From assembly GCA_027922465.2 (NCBI GenBank), contig BQMF02000062.1, forward strand, positions 682,001 to 746,000: a DNA stretch of 64,000 bases, written 5' to 3'. Both the position numbers and the translations under genes were made by a program. Below the pieces are notes generated by a model. The model was not told where the DNA came from. It did not search any database and worked only from the letters and a program-made list of their open reading frames with translations. Of the stretch, positions 10,374 through 21,241 are shown in pieces. Each line of letters opens with the position of its first letter. The stretch's first letter is position 1. Source of the DNA: Turritopsis dohrnii. Its lineage: Eukaryota > Cnidaria > Hydrozoa > Anthoathecata > Oceaniidae.

Positions 10374-11944
10374 GTGACCGTCCAGGGGATTTTGATAACA
10401 AACGATAAAACGTTATATAAATAACGTTTTATGGTTAAAAAGAACAAAAGAAATAACGATATTTATCGTTCTTATGTAACGTTAATACGATACTCAAGTA
10501 ACGTTATAACGTTATCACTGAAACGATAATATCGTTTTGGTAACGTTATATTCTTCTATCAGTAACGTTATAACGTTTTATCGTTTTATAGTTATAACAA
10601 CAAATAAATTCGTCTCCTGTTTATTATAAAGCACACGACAGGCAACAACAGCAATCGCACTTTAAAACTATGCCGTTTATGTTTCAAAGAATAAATAATC
10701 TAATAAGTAATGGGAGAGTTTTTCGTTCTTTGAATAATAATTTTTCTTATTTTAAATGACGACAAAAAATATCGCTTGTAAAAGATGTAACAACTTAGGA
10801 TGTGGATACCATAGTAAATGCAGGAGGTTCATTTTTGTGTATTGATCACAGTATAAACCCCAAAAACGTTCATTCTGTTCAATCAAAACTCATTTTTCTA
10901 TTTTCAAAATTTTCTCAAGTTGTGTTTTACTTTCATACTAACATAACATCTATTTCTTTTCGCCTATTTGCATGAACTGATTACCTGGTTCTCATTCATT
11001 TACAGTTAAAAGATACAATATGTATTTAAAAAACTACAACTAATAGAAACCGTCCGCTATAATGCTATTTTAAGTTGTTCGACAGAATTGCTATTGTAAT
11101 CCCTTCGGGAAAACGTTTTATTTTCAAAAAGATTAATTTTCACTTAGAAAGTTTTCAGCAGAGATTTTCTTCGTGAAACCTTTTGAAGACCTATACTTCA
11201 ATAGCATTAATAAAGATCTTGGAGGGCCGCATACACACTCTTAATGGGAAATTTCTTAAATATTTAAATTTGGCTTCATTCTACCCATGAGAAAAACATT
11301 AGGAAGATCTTTTATTTGCATTGCATTGCATCTTCTTTTTAAAAACATTCGAAAACACTCTGTTCATGTATGTAAACATTCGATTTGAATTCTCTGATGT
11401 TTTGGCTGAAATCACGTTTTGGTTTTATATATAGTTATCCTTGGACTATTTGTGTTTTGTTTGTAAGCATTGGAAATAAAAGATAATACATCGTTCCCTG
11501 AAATTCAAAACACACCTTCACAGCTACCACAAAGAGAGTTAGAACTGTAAGGCAATTCCTGAAAAACAACCCATGGTATATTAAATTTACCGGAGTACGA
11601 ATTCATTGTTTATTTCGGAAATGGAGAGGCAGTGTCCTCATTTTTCTTAAGTTTATATGGAAGTGGCTGTAGGCTGAAACATCTGAAAAAAATTTCATAA
11701 TAATTACTTTTGTGAGAACTACAAGAAAAGGTTTTCATAACCGTATAACATTTTATCGTTATGTTGTAACGTTATATCGTTATCGTTATAGTTACAGTAA
11801 CGTTACTTTATAACAACGATATAACGTTATATCGTTATGCATAACGATATAACGTTATAAAGTAACGTTATTACTTAAAATAATAACGTTATTATAACTA
11901 TATAACGTTTTATCGTTTGTTATCAAAATCCCCTGGACGGCCAC
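10374..11944. mobile_element. 1.57-kb foldback-type element with arrays of AACGTTAT palindromes
   Basis: The ends are long inverted repeats starting GTG[A/G]CCGTCCAGGGGATT and continuing through GATAACAAACGATAAAACG, with one mismatch in about 40 bases. Both subterminal regions (about 10,395-10,600 and 11,740-11,930) are packed with self-complementary words such as AACGTTATAACGTT and CGATAACG, while the middle is unique and AT-rich. Flanking ATAT is duplicated. The sister arm near 16,010-16,020 keeps the uninterrupted TATTAATATATAG, an empty site. No coding frame was found. Foldback elements with repeat-dense arms are known in animals, but the family is not assigned. Confidence 0.85.
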
Positions 11945-12725
11945 ATATTAATAGCCGATTCTCTGTTTGTTTGTTTGTCTGTTTGTTTGTTTGTCTGTCA
12001 CACAAAATGGTAGATTGAGTTGTAGGAGAGATTATTTTATTTTATTTTGTGTGACGTCAGTGTGAAACTATTGTATTGAGACTCTAATCGAATGCGACGT
12101 TTAGGGAAAATTATCTCGGTAACCAATAGGGATAACTGACGTTTTTTGGGGTCCGCGATATAGGCGATGGGGTAACGAAAAATTTGGGTCAAATGTTTTT
12201 GGGGACGGGTCTGTGACGTCATCAAAATTTTTGATCACGATCCCATGCATTTTTTTTATCAGTTTTTCGAGCTCTACAACATGGGTACACTTATCATTGC
12301 CAATTCTTTAATTTTATTTTTCGTGAACTCAACACAGGCTGAACATGGGCGGCGAGCGACGCTGCCTTGGAGGCTAGTCTATATATTAATAGCCGATTCT
12401 CTGTTTGTTTGTCTGTCATGCAAAATGGTAGATTGAGTTGTGAGCGAAATAATTTCTTTTTTTGTGTGCGACGTCAGTGCGAAACAAATACATTGCTACT
12501 GACGTTTTATAGGGTTCGCGATACGGCTGAAGGGGTGACGCAACATTTGGGCCTAAAATTTATTGGTACTGCGGCTATGACGTCATCAAAATCTTTGTTC
12601 GGCTGTATCCTCTAACGGTTGATCATAGCGAAACGGTCCCATACATTTTTTGATAGATTTTTCGAGCTCTACAACATGGGTGCACTTTCCATTCACAATT
12701 TCATGATTTAATTTTTCGTCACGGG
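11945..12725 (-). repeat. Two further 465-bp-family units, left palindrome arm
   Basis: Reverse complements of 15,495-16,015 and 14,290-14,555. Each contains the (GTTT/GTCT)n tract next to ATTAATAGCCGATTCTC, the CAAAATGGTAGATTGAGTTG word, TGACGTCA-type sites and ATGGGATCG or ATGGGACCG. About 33 bp present in the right-arm partner are missing near 12,227. The second unit is a more diverged subtype. Not coding. Confidence 0.8.
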
Positions 12726-13395
12726 TTTTGCACACAGGGAAATGCAGATTTTCGAATCATCCTTTTCGAAATTAAACTCGGTAAAACTTTTTACCCGGGT
12801 TACCAGTATATGTATATGCAAAATTTCTTATATGAAAGTGCACATGCTCGTTTTAGTTTTTTATTCTAGTTATTGGAATGCAATGCTTTGTTTGGATCGA
12901 TGTGTTGAACAATTTGTCTGAAAACAGGACGTCGCAATTGGGATCCTTTTACGATCAAATTTCGACCTGATAAAAATTTTCAAATTTTCAAAAAATCTGT
13001 TTCCCCAGATGGCGTCGAAGAAGACCCTGACGAACGCTACTGAAACTGTGAATTCTATTGGCTGAAAATATTACAACGACCGGAGGATTTTCGAGCAAAA
13101 AGAAGAAATCTTCCGAGTTACTTCTGGGGTAGATAAGAATCGAAGTTTACCATTTAATTATTCAAAAGATTATTATTTTAGCTATCATATTATTCACACT
13201 GCTTTATGTATTTATACTGAGAATGGCTAACCACACAAAGTTCTTAAAAAATCAACAAGTAAACAAGATGAACTGAAACAAAAAGGAGCAGCAGTGATGA
13301 ATTATGGAGTCTTTTTTAGAAGAACAGTTTCTAAGAACTGTAGAGCATAATTTAGAAATATTAAGATGAGCATCCTCAAAAATGCAATAAAGCAT

Positions 13396-14033
13396 CCCAG
13401 CGGGCATAAAGACGTCGTATAGACGTCTTTTCAAGACGTCCCTAAGACGTCGCAAATTGGTTTCAAAAGACGTCCCAATCACATCTTCACTGAGACGTTT
13501 CGATGATATCCCAATGACGTCGTTACGACGTCGCAGGATTATGAAATTTACTTTTTCAAAAACTGCGATAGGCCACAGGCGGACCCTAACCCAGAACGTT
13601 TGATGCGCCAGCCAAACTCGCAACCGTTATGCCACCGCTGCTTGTTCTCAAGACGTTTAAAAACATTTACAATAAATCATTCTATACAGACTGATTGCTA
13701 TTGAAAGTTTAAAATTGTTTTGAAGGTCGTTATTGCATCTGCATAGGGACGTCCCAAAAACGTCGTAAAATCATCCCTCACACGACCAATAAACAGAATT
13801 CGATACGAATTTAAATTTTATATAAGCATGTTAGTGTTACTCGATATCTACTGTTTAATGATTGCAGAATGAAATTTGAAAATTTTTATCAGGTCGCAAT
13901 TTGATCGTAAAAGGATCCCAATTGTGACGTCCTGTTTTCAGACGTCCCTACGACGTCCCAAAATGATCTGAAAAGCAAACGACCATTTTACGATTAAAAT
14001 GAGACATCTCAAAGACGTCTTGTGCCCGCTGGG
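13396..14033. mobile_element. 638-bp MITE with CCCAGCGGGCA ends and many GACGTC words
   Basis: The ends are inverted repeats CCCAGCGGGCATAAAGACGT and its near complement, flanked by AT on both sides (possible 2-bp duplication). GACGTC or GACGTCC recurs throughout, mostly within 100 bp of each end. It belongs with the larger element at 40000-43249 (CCCAGTGGGCACA ends). Part of it (13,868-13,943) is also found inverted at 12,918-12,992 as the inner end of the left palindrome arm. No coding frame. The type is widespread in animal genomes, but I cannot name the superfamily. Confidence 0.8.
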
Positions 14034-14558
14034 ATAGTTTAGATTTGCTCTTGATGAATAAATTACATTCAGACACAATGTTTTTGAAGCAAAACAAATT
14101 GTTCAACATATCGATCCAAACAAAGCATTGCATTCCAATAACTAGAATAAAAAACTAAAACGAGCATGTGCACTTTCATATAAGAAATTTTGCATATACA
14201 TATACTGGTAACCCGGGTAAAAAGTTTTACCGAGTTTAATTTCGAAAAGGATGATTCGAAAATCTGCATTTCCCTGTGTGCAAAACCCGTGACGAAAAAT
14301 TAAATCATGAAATTGTGAATGGAAAGTGCACCCATGTTGTAGAGCTCGAAAAATCTATCAAAAAATGTATGGGACCGTTTCGCTATGATCAACCGTTAGA
14401 GGATACAGCCGAACAAAGATTTTGATGACGTCATAGCCGCAGTACCAATAAATTTTAGGCCCAAATGTTGCGTCACCCCTTCAGCCGTATCGCGAACCCT
14501 ATAAAACGTCAGTAGCAATGTATTTGTTTCGCACTGACGTCGCACACAAAAAAAGAAA

Positions 14559-15490
14559 CTCAACCAAGAGTCTGGCTCTTCCATGTGGCTGACGACCATT
14601 CCTCTCAAATCGGAAGGCTACTATCTCAATAAATCAGCTTTCCGTGACTTGATTCGCCTGAGATATGGTTGGGAATTATCAAGACTTCCGGCAACATGCG
14701 AGTGTGGTGCTACGTTTACAATTGACCATGCTTTATCGTGCAAAAAAGGTGGTTTTGTATCGATCCGACATAACGAGCTTCGAAACCTCACCGCGAGATT
14801 GCTACGAAATGTATGCCACGATGTAAAGATCGAACCATCGTTGGAGGAGTTGAGTGGTGAAGTCATGTCAGCATCTACAAATGTTTCGAATGAAGCTCGT
14901 TTGGATATCTCCGCAATAGGATTTTGGGAGACACATCAGAAGGCATTTTTTGACGTAAGGGTTTTCAACCCATTGGCCAGACGATATGTCAACCTCACTC
15001 CTTCGAAATGCTACGACCTGAATGAAAAGGAGAAAAAAAGAAGCTACAACCAACGTGTGATCGAAATAGAACATGGCTCGTTTACTTTCCTCGTATTTGC
15101 TGCAACAGGTGGTTACAGTCGGGAGTGTCGTAAATTCTACAGAAGACTGGCAGAAATGATCGCTGAAAAAGAAAACTCAACGTACGCTGCTGTGATGACA
15201 CATTTAAATCGCAAAATAAACTTTGCATTATTACGTTCAATCATAACGTGTATCCGTGGTAGTCGCACTGTTCTACATCATCCAGAAGAGATTTCTCTGA
15301 ACTATCACATTAGTGCAAGTGAACAGCTTGTGCGCATGAACAATTGAGTTGAAAAAAAAAAAAAAAAATTGAATTTATTTGATTTACTATTTGAATTTAT
15401 TGAAAAAAAATATGTAATATAAATAATTTATTTAGTTATTTGAGAACATGTAAATTCATACAGATGAGAAAAAAAAAAAAAAAAAAAAAA
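14559..15490 (+). mobile_element. 5'-truncated poly(A) retroelement insertion
   Basis: This 932-bp segment is absent from the left palindrome arm, which reads CACAAAAAAAGAAA directly into TTATTTCGC. It begins inside a coding frame, ends in about 22 A residues (15469-15490) and is followed by GAAA, which also precedes it (14555-14558). The shared stretch may extend into AAAAAAAGAAA. Truncation at the 5' end, a poly(A) tail and a short target duplication are the marks of target-primed reverse transcription by a non-LTR retrotransposon. Confidence 0.85.
14583..15347 (+). pseudogene. C-terminal part of a retroelement polyprotein: zinc knuckle plus PD-(D/E)XK-like nuclease
   Basis: The open frame is already open at the insertion junction, so the ATG at 14583 is internal. 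It reads SSMWLTTIPLK, then a Cys/His cluster (CECGATF...DHALSC, residues about 39-53). A CHDVKIEPSLEEL stretch follows, and then ARLDIS and FFDVRV, which fit the beta-strand aspartates of a restriction-enzyme-like nuclease fold. The protein ends QLVRMNN before TGA at 15345-15347. A 3' UTR with a second A-run (15,350-15,368) follows. I recall such modules at the C-terminus of reverse-transcriptase proteins in corals and anemones. The RT domain itself has been lost by 5' truncation. The remaining 254 codons are uninterrupted, so the insertion is recent, but it cannot act alone. Confidence 0.65.
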
Positions 15491-15494
15491 GAAA

Positions 15495-16385
15495 TTATTT
15501 CGCTCACAACTCAATCTACCATTTTGCATGACAGACAAACAAACAGAGAATCGGCTATTAATATATAGACTAGCCTCCAAGGCAGCGTCGCTCGCCGCCC
15601 ATGTTCAGCCTGTGTTGAGTTCACGAAAAATAAAATTAAAGAATTGGCAATGATAAGTGTACCCATGTTGTAGAGCTCGAAAAACTGATCAAAAAAATGT
15701 ATGGGATCGTCTTGTTACGACCAGCCGTTATAGAGATATCGCTGATCAAAAATTTTGATGACGTCACACACCCGTCCCCAAAAACATTTGACCCAAATTT
15801 TTCGTTACCCCATCGCCTATATCGCGGACCCCAAAAAACGTCAGTTATCCCTATTGGTTACCGAGATAATTTTCCCTAAACGTCGCATTCGATTAGAGTC
15901 TCAATACAATAGTTTCACACTGACGTCACACAAAATAAAATAAAATAATCTCTCCTACAACTCAATCTACCATTTTGTGTGACAGACAAACAAACAAACA
16001 GAGAATCGGCTATTAATATATAGACTAGCCGCCAAGGCGAAGTCGCTCTCCGCCCATGTCTAGCCTGCGTAGAGTTCACGACAAATTAAATTAAGGAATT
16101 GGCAATGATAGGTGTACCCATGTTGTAGAGCTCAATAAACTGAATAGGAAAATGTATGGGATCGTTTTGCTACGACCAACCGTTACAGAGATATTATCGT
16201 TCAAAGATTTTGAAGACGTCACAGACAAATTAGACCCAAGTTTTTCGTCACCCATTGACTGCATCGCAGACCCCAAAAAACGTCAGTTATCTCCATTGGT
16301 TGCCGAGATAATTTTCCCTAAACGTCGCGTTCTATTTGGGTCTCAATACAATGGTTTCACACTGACGTCGCACAAAATACAATAC
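15495..16385 (+). repeat. Two 465-bp-family units, right palindrome arm
   Basis: A unit tail (15,495-15,567), a complete unit (15,568-16,020) and most of a second (16,021-16,385) run head to tail. Each goes from ACTAGCC[G/T]CCAAGG to GGCTATTAATATATAG and includes GTTGTAGAGCTCG, ATGGGATCG, a TGACGTCA-type site, CCCAAAAAACGTCAGTTAT, CACTGACGTC and a (CAAA)n tract. They are the outlying copies of the family that forms the array at 47.6-62.1 kb. Confidence 0.85.
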
Positions 16386-17617
16386 AATAGCTCAAGCAAC
16401 TTATGGCACGACCGAATGTGGTAGTTTCTCAAGTCTCACTATAAGGATACTTATTCATGATCCCAGACCGCCAATAAGTTATTTGTAGTTGTTTTTTAAT
16501 AAAATAGAAAGATGTTAAATTAAATTAAACATCCGTCGTGTCGTTATTCAATTTCCGCGCCTTAGCGAAGGAAATTGTTTGATTTAGACATTCTATCTAT
16601 TTCTCTCTCTCCGTAACAGTTTTTTGTCGTTTTCGGAAAGTCCGTTTCGGATTTCGGATTGTTTGTTTATTCCGAATAGTTAATGACAGACCCAAAACTC
16701 TATGCAAAACGTAATACAAAAAGGCCACTTTCAATATTAATTCATAAAAATAATAAGCTTTTTATACTTTTGAAATTATTTTAGAAGTTTTTTTACGCGT
16801 TTTATATTTAAAACTTCCCAATTCAATTATCTTTAAAATTTCTTTAAAAAGTCAGTAAAATATGCACACCGAGCATGTGAAACGTTCTCGAACCGATTTG
16901 GTTTGTTTTGAGGAAGTTGTATTGTAGATAAGAAGCTTTGAAGAAGAATTGTAAGAATTTATCTACTATTGCAATCGAAATATAATCACAACATTCCTTA
17001 TGGAGGAAATATAATTGATGTTTAGTTGACTCTGGGAAAAATTCTTATAAAAGAAGGTGAAGGTTTGATAGTAAACGAAACTTTGCTGTGAAAAAAACTT
17101 TCATTCAATATCACAGCAGAATTGTATGTAGTGTCAACATTACTGGTGAATACATCTTATCAATAAATGCATGTAACATGTTCATTTAATAAATATTACA
17201 CCGAAAGTTGAAGTATAAACATGTGCAAGATATTGGTGAACGATATGTCTTATAAAACTGTTTTTTTGGCTCCGAAATGTCATAGTGAATTGAAAAGCGG
17301 TAATAAATTAAAGAAGGGAGTAATTTTGGGGAATTCCAGACTGTATCAAATTATTCATCACTGTACAATGCTCGGTCAAGTTATCACTTGTGTGGAACTG
17401 ATTAGTTTTAGATTCACGTTTAAAAGATTTTAAGATGACATCGTTCAAAATAATCCTGCAAACCGCTCAATGGAGGCACAATGATTTAGTTTGGATATAT
17501 GTCAGAAGAAAACAAACTTTGGATGATGATTAGAATCCAACCAATTATATACATACAATGAGATCACTAAAGCCTTGTGAAAATTTGGAGTGTAATATGT
17601 TCTAGGACACGATACGT

Positions 17618-17990
17618 TAAGGGGGGTTTTTTTTGCGTGGATTGAGTTTTGCAATAAATCCACGCAAAACGTCAAGACATGAACGATTCGCGAAAATAAA
17701 TCCACGCAAAATTTCATGATTTTATTTGCTCATTTTTTGGCTCCGCGTACCTTTCATATATTAACTATTTCCTTGTACTTATCAAGCACCTAATTGGTTT
17801 TGCAATGTGGCTGGCATGGAAATAGTGATTTTTGCTGCTACTTCTAAGCTATATTATAAAGTACACACATTGCACTTTGTGCCCATTCGCAAATATAAAT
17901 CCAAACATTTTCCTTGAGAAGCTCTGAATTGAAAATATTAATCCACGCAAAACGCTCTCAAACCTTGGCTCGCAAAAATAATCCCCTTAA
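17618..17990. mobile_element. MITE with AATCCACGCAAAA internal repeats
   Basis: The ends are short inverted repeats TTAAGGGG and CCCCTTAA. Variants of AATAAATCCACGCAAAA recur in both orientations. A similar design with CGCCAAATTAAAT words lies at 52620-53017. No coding capacity, and the target duplication is not clear. Confidence 0.6.
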
Positions 17991-18110
17991 GGTATATCAT
18001 GTTCGAAAAGAACATTTTCATACAGATCCTAACAAAGTTTTATTGTGTCATTTGTCTCTTCCGGCACATTGGTGTTATTTATAGACTCCATAGAAGTGGT
18101 AATATGCAGA

Positions 18111-18275
18111 CAGTGGTGGATCTAGAGTGTAGTCGCAACTTGTGGAGAAGCGCATTAACATAAGTTGTGAATTCAGTTCATATTATCAATGGGATTATTT
18201 GAACCTTTTTCTTTTATGTTTGAATTGCTAACACTCTCCTACACAAGTTGTGGCTTACCTCTGGATCCGCCACTA
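18111..18275. mobile_element. 165-bp hAT-like MITE, copy 1
   Basis: Inverted ends CAGTGGTGGATCTAGAG and its near complement bound a 165-bp element. The reverse-complement copy at 22476-22640 has the same length and the same internal words (AACACTCTCCTACAC, AATGGGATTATTTGAAC). No coding frame. Confidence 0.8.
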
Positions 18276-18744
18276 GCGAGTTTAGTAGAAATAGATTTTC
18301 GTATTGTATGTTATGTTGATTTAAGTTATGTATATATAAGCAATATAATTTTTATTTATTAAGTTTCTCCTGCTCCTATTAATACAAGTTATGAACAATT
18401 TCATGTAATGTTTACTTAAATATATTACCAAATTCATACTTCTGGCAAAATTTGGAAGTTGTGCACAAAGAACAATTGGAAGGTCCTGATATTAAAGTTG
18501 GCAGTTACTTGCAGATTTTTCCCTGATTTTTCCCTGATTTTCAAATGATTTTGGTTCACTTCTATCGAATATCATTTTATTCTTCATGTGAGCCATAAGT
18601 CATATTTTGGGAATTGTGATAGACGTGTTCTCACGTAAGCAACAAGAACAGAATGGATAGTCATTCAGATATCTTGAAAATTAGCCTAAAGCTATTTCCT
18701 CTAGGCCTGATGCGGAAATTGTTCAAGCCCTGAGGCTTCTAGTT

Positions 18745-19699
18745 TTTTTTGATTTTGGTTTTCTTAGCAACAGCAAATTTGTCAATAAAATCTTACTTGT
18801 TCCCAATGCATAAATTCCACTTATTTTCTAATTCACTTTGTTCAAACGAAAATAAGAGCCTTATTTTCTTCGTAATCTCGTTTCAAATATGGGGCGCTAA
18901 GAAACAAAAGAAATTTTTGGTGCGTAGTGGAGTCATCTTCAGTTTCGTACGTATATATACAGTTCATGAATTTCTCACCTTGTAAATTTATATCATTTAA
19001 ATACTGATCTATATAATTTACAACACAACATAACTCAAACAAAAACAACGGTTTACTTAAGACCCGTCCTTCTTTATCTGAATCTGAAATGATATTTATC
19101 CCAAAACCGAAAACGTTTGATATACAAGTGTATTTCTACCTCCCATTACCTTATTGCATGTAATTCAGAAATTTTAGGCTCGTGTGATCTACCATATACA
19201 CTTTGATTGTTATACCGACTCCAGGATAAAAACTTCTGGATTATCCCGAGCCAAATGGGATTGACTTTGTCTTTTTTTCCAGAAGAAACCGTATAGATAG
19301 GTATAATAATCTGTGTCGCTCTGGTGTTTCCGCTATCAACATCTTTTGTAAGTGCTTATATTTCGGGGGAGGGTGGGCGGGTCGTCTGAACCGTACGAAA
19401 AGAATTGACTTGTGAGCAATTTTTGGCGGGAACACTGTATTTAGCATGTGCTATAAAATGCGCATGCGTAACTTTCCTCGATTACTCCGAAAATAAGTTA
19501 TAATCTTTTGAACGTGAATTCGTGATACAAAGATCGTATGAGAGCAACTAATTTTTAATAACCAATTATTCTGATAGTGAGAACTGACTTTTCCGACATG
19601 TTATACGACAAATTCGGCATATGCTTAGTTACGCCGACACTTTAATGGTTTCTTCGCATCAAATTAACAGTATTGCACTGCAATTGCTTCTAAGGAAAA
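18745..19699 (-). repeat. First half of inverted R (R'), itself interrupted
   Basis: 18745-18815 is the reverse complement of 9035-9115, and about 19495-19699 is the reverse complement of 8857-9033. Between them, about 18,822-19,492 is an extra ~0.67 kb whose edges read CTTATTTTC and GAAAATAAG, a possible small TIR element. R' stops at GGAAAA just before the first base of HINE-B. Short open frames here are not supported as genes. Confidence 0.7.
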
Positions 19700-20416
19700 C
19701 AAGAGCCATATCGCACAAAACGGTAGCAGCATTTCAACTCGCAATGTACAAAACGGAACAGATTCTAAATTAGTTAGTCTGAAAGCCCCATGAAGCTTTG
19801 TCGACCTTTGTTTATCTCCTAGGCTTAAATTAACGGAAATTTTCATTTGAAAAAGTGTAAACAGGGCTTAACTAAAACCACCAGAAAACTTATTTGATAC
19901 AAACAAAAGAAATATGCACAATGCATGAAACTATGTTTTTTTGAGTTTTTTTTTTATAAAAAGAAAGCTATGTAAGACCGAAAAGAGAAAAAAAACAAAC
20001 GTCTTCTAAAAATATAAGAAACGAAGTAAAACCGTTTCAAACTTTAATCCAAGACATTTTGTAGACAAGCAAACAAAATACACACGTACAAAATATAAAA
20101 AAATGTCAAATGCTTTTAAAAAGTTTAAGTTCGATGAATTTCGATGAATCTTTGTAACTGCAAGAAGAAGAGAGCTTCGAACTTCGAAGCACAAGACGTT
20201 ACCAAAAACAAAAAGTTTATTTTAACCGTGTTTCAAATTAGGTGCAACTAAAGTTCCCCACCGTGTTTTTAATAGGAAAATGTTTATTTAATGGCGAAAA
20301 AAGAATGTTTTGATAGTTATAAAAATTATTAGCCTCTGTTCTTTAGTTGCAATTTACGCAGTTTCGGAAGCGACATTGGTAGGCTGCACAGGCTAAACTG
20401 TCATTTCGGCCGGTAG

Positions 20417-20447
<31 letters not shown>

Positions 20448-20487
20448 CCAAGGGTGTTTTAATACGGTATTCGCTTCGCTGCTACCG
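19700..20487. mobile_element. HINE-B: short Helentron-end element inserted in R'
   Basis: It starts CAAGAGCCATATCGCACAAA then ACGGTAGCAGC. It ends with ATTTCGGCCGG, an (AGT)n/(AGG)n tract, GGGTGTTTTAATACGGTATT, then CGCTTCGCTGCTACCG. It has the same architecture as HINE-A and the same ends as the Helentron. Its left edge abuts R' at the point where the uncut R copy (8846-8856) is continuous. Its right edge runs into an (AAT)n tract rather than the rest of R'. Confidence 0.75.
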
Positions 20488-20514
20488 AATAATAATAATA
20501 ATAATAATAATAAC

Positions 20515-20541
<27 letters not shown>
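20488..20541. repeat. (AAT)n microsatellite
   Basis: About 54 bases of AAT repeats with one AAC interruption directly follow the HINE-B terminus. Similar but shorter TAATAA words follow HINE-A and the Helentron, so the tract probably grew from the normal junction sequence. A leucine-rich frame on the minus strand is only a translation of it. 20,542-21,241 shows no gene. Confidence 0.85.
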
Positions 20542-20545
<4 letters not shown>

Positions 20546-21241
20546 CAACCAAAAAGTGCATGTTCTGTGGTTTATTATTGCACCATGTTGTTCCACGTTG
20601 TACAATGTTGTACCAAGTTGTACGAAGTTGTACCATGATTACAATGTAGGATAGGTAATCACATGCTCAGAAACGTAGGGAAAAATTGTATTATTGATAT
20701 AAGTCGTTTCTACTAAATGCTTTGCAGAAAATAAGTTTATATATGGTTATAGAAGATTATATGATACGTCTTTATGAAAAAGTAGAAGTCATAGACATTA
20801 TGTGTCTATACTTAAAAGCTGTGATCTGAAAATTGTTGCAGATAATAAAAGGCCTTACAATACGACACCTTTCGCAAATTTCTGTTAATAACTTAACCAT
20901 ATTAGTACATCCCGCCCCCTGCCAACACTGCTTTTCCGATAGTGGAAGTTTTAGAGATAGTAAATAATGACTAAGTCATAAAACCACAATCAATGAAGCA
21001 GATGCAGATGAAGTCTGCCTGCATCGAAAACAACAGCAACAAAAACATACAACCAACAACACTACGAATAAGCCACCACCTATTCCAACCACACACTTCA
21101 TAACCAGTGATTGCGAAAAATGCAACACTTAACATGAAAGACTGTTTTAGTTTTATGTTTTATGTTTCTGCATACCATCGTTCATATTTTACTATGAGTA
21201 GGGTAGCTAAAAATAAGTTTAGTTTCAAATTTTTCTTTTAC

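Larger units (their letters stand above)
9116..16546. repeat. Giant inverted repeat (palindrome), arms 9116-12992 and 13868-16546
   Basis: The sequence from 9116 rightward is the reverse complement of the sequence from 16546 leftward, through to about 12992 and 13868. A spacer of about 0.9 kb lies between. By eye the arms differ by only about one base per hundred or fewer, plus a ~33-bp gap near 12,227 (left). Larger differences are whole insertions: 9145-9870 and 10374-11944 in the left arm, and 14559-15490 in the right arm. At the inner edge, left sequence jumps at about 12,918 from material matching 14,080 to material matching 13,943, inside the GACGTC element. The arms carry inverted copies of the ~465-bp unit family seen at 47.6-62.1 kb. 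Confidence 0.9.
16547..18744. other. Insert between the palindrome edge and inverted R; no gene seen
   Basis: The left arm passes straight from R into the palindrome at 9115/9116. On the right the same two sequences are separated by these 2.2 kb. The insert begins CAATTTCCGC and has GCGGAAATTG about 35 bases before its right edge, which may be element ends. Apart from two MITEs (17618-17990 and 18111-18275) I see no coding or RNA gene. Confidence 0.5.

Noticed and set aside
13252..13623. 123-codon minus-strand frame
   Set aside because: It runs through the GACGTC MITE and the spacer with low-complexity content, and no motif or homologue pattern is visible.
9116..16546. Palindrome as a pure assembly artefact
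   Set aside because: The arms differ by three whole insertions, a 33-bp gap and scattered substitutions. A folded-read artefact would give identical arms. A haplotype misjoin is not excluded and is listed as a test.
20343..20636. Minus-strand frame with long poly-leucine
   Set aside because: It is a translation of the (AAT)n and (AGT)n tracts at the HINE-B end.
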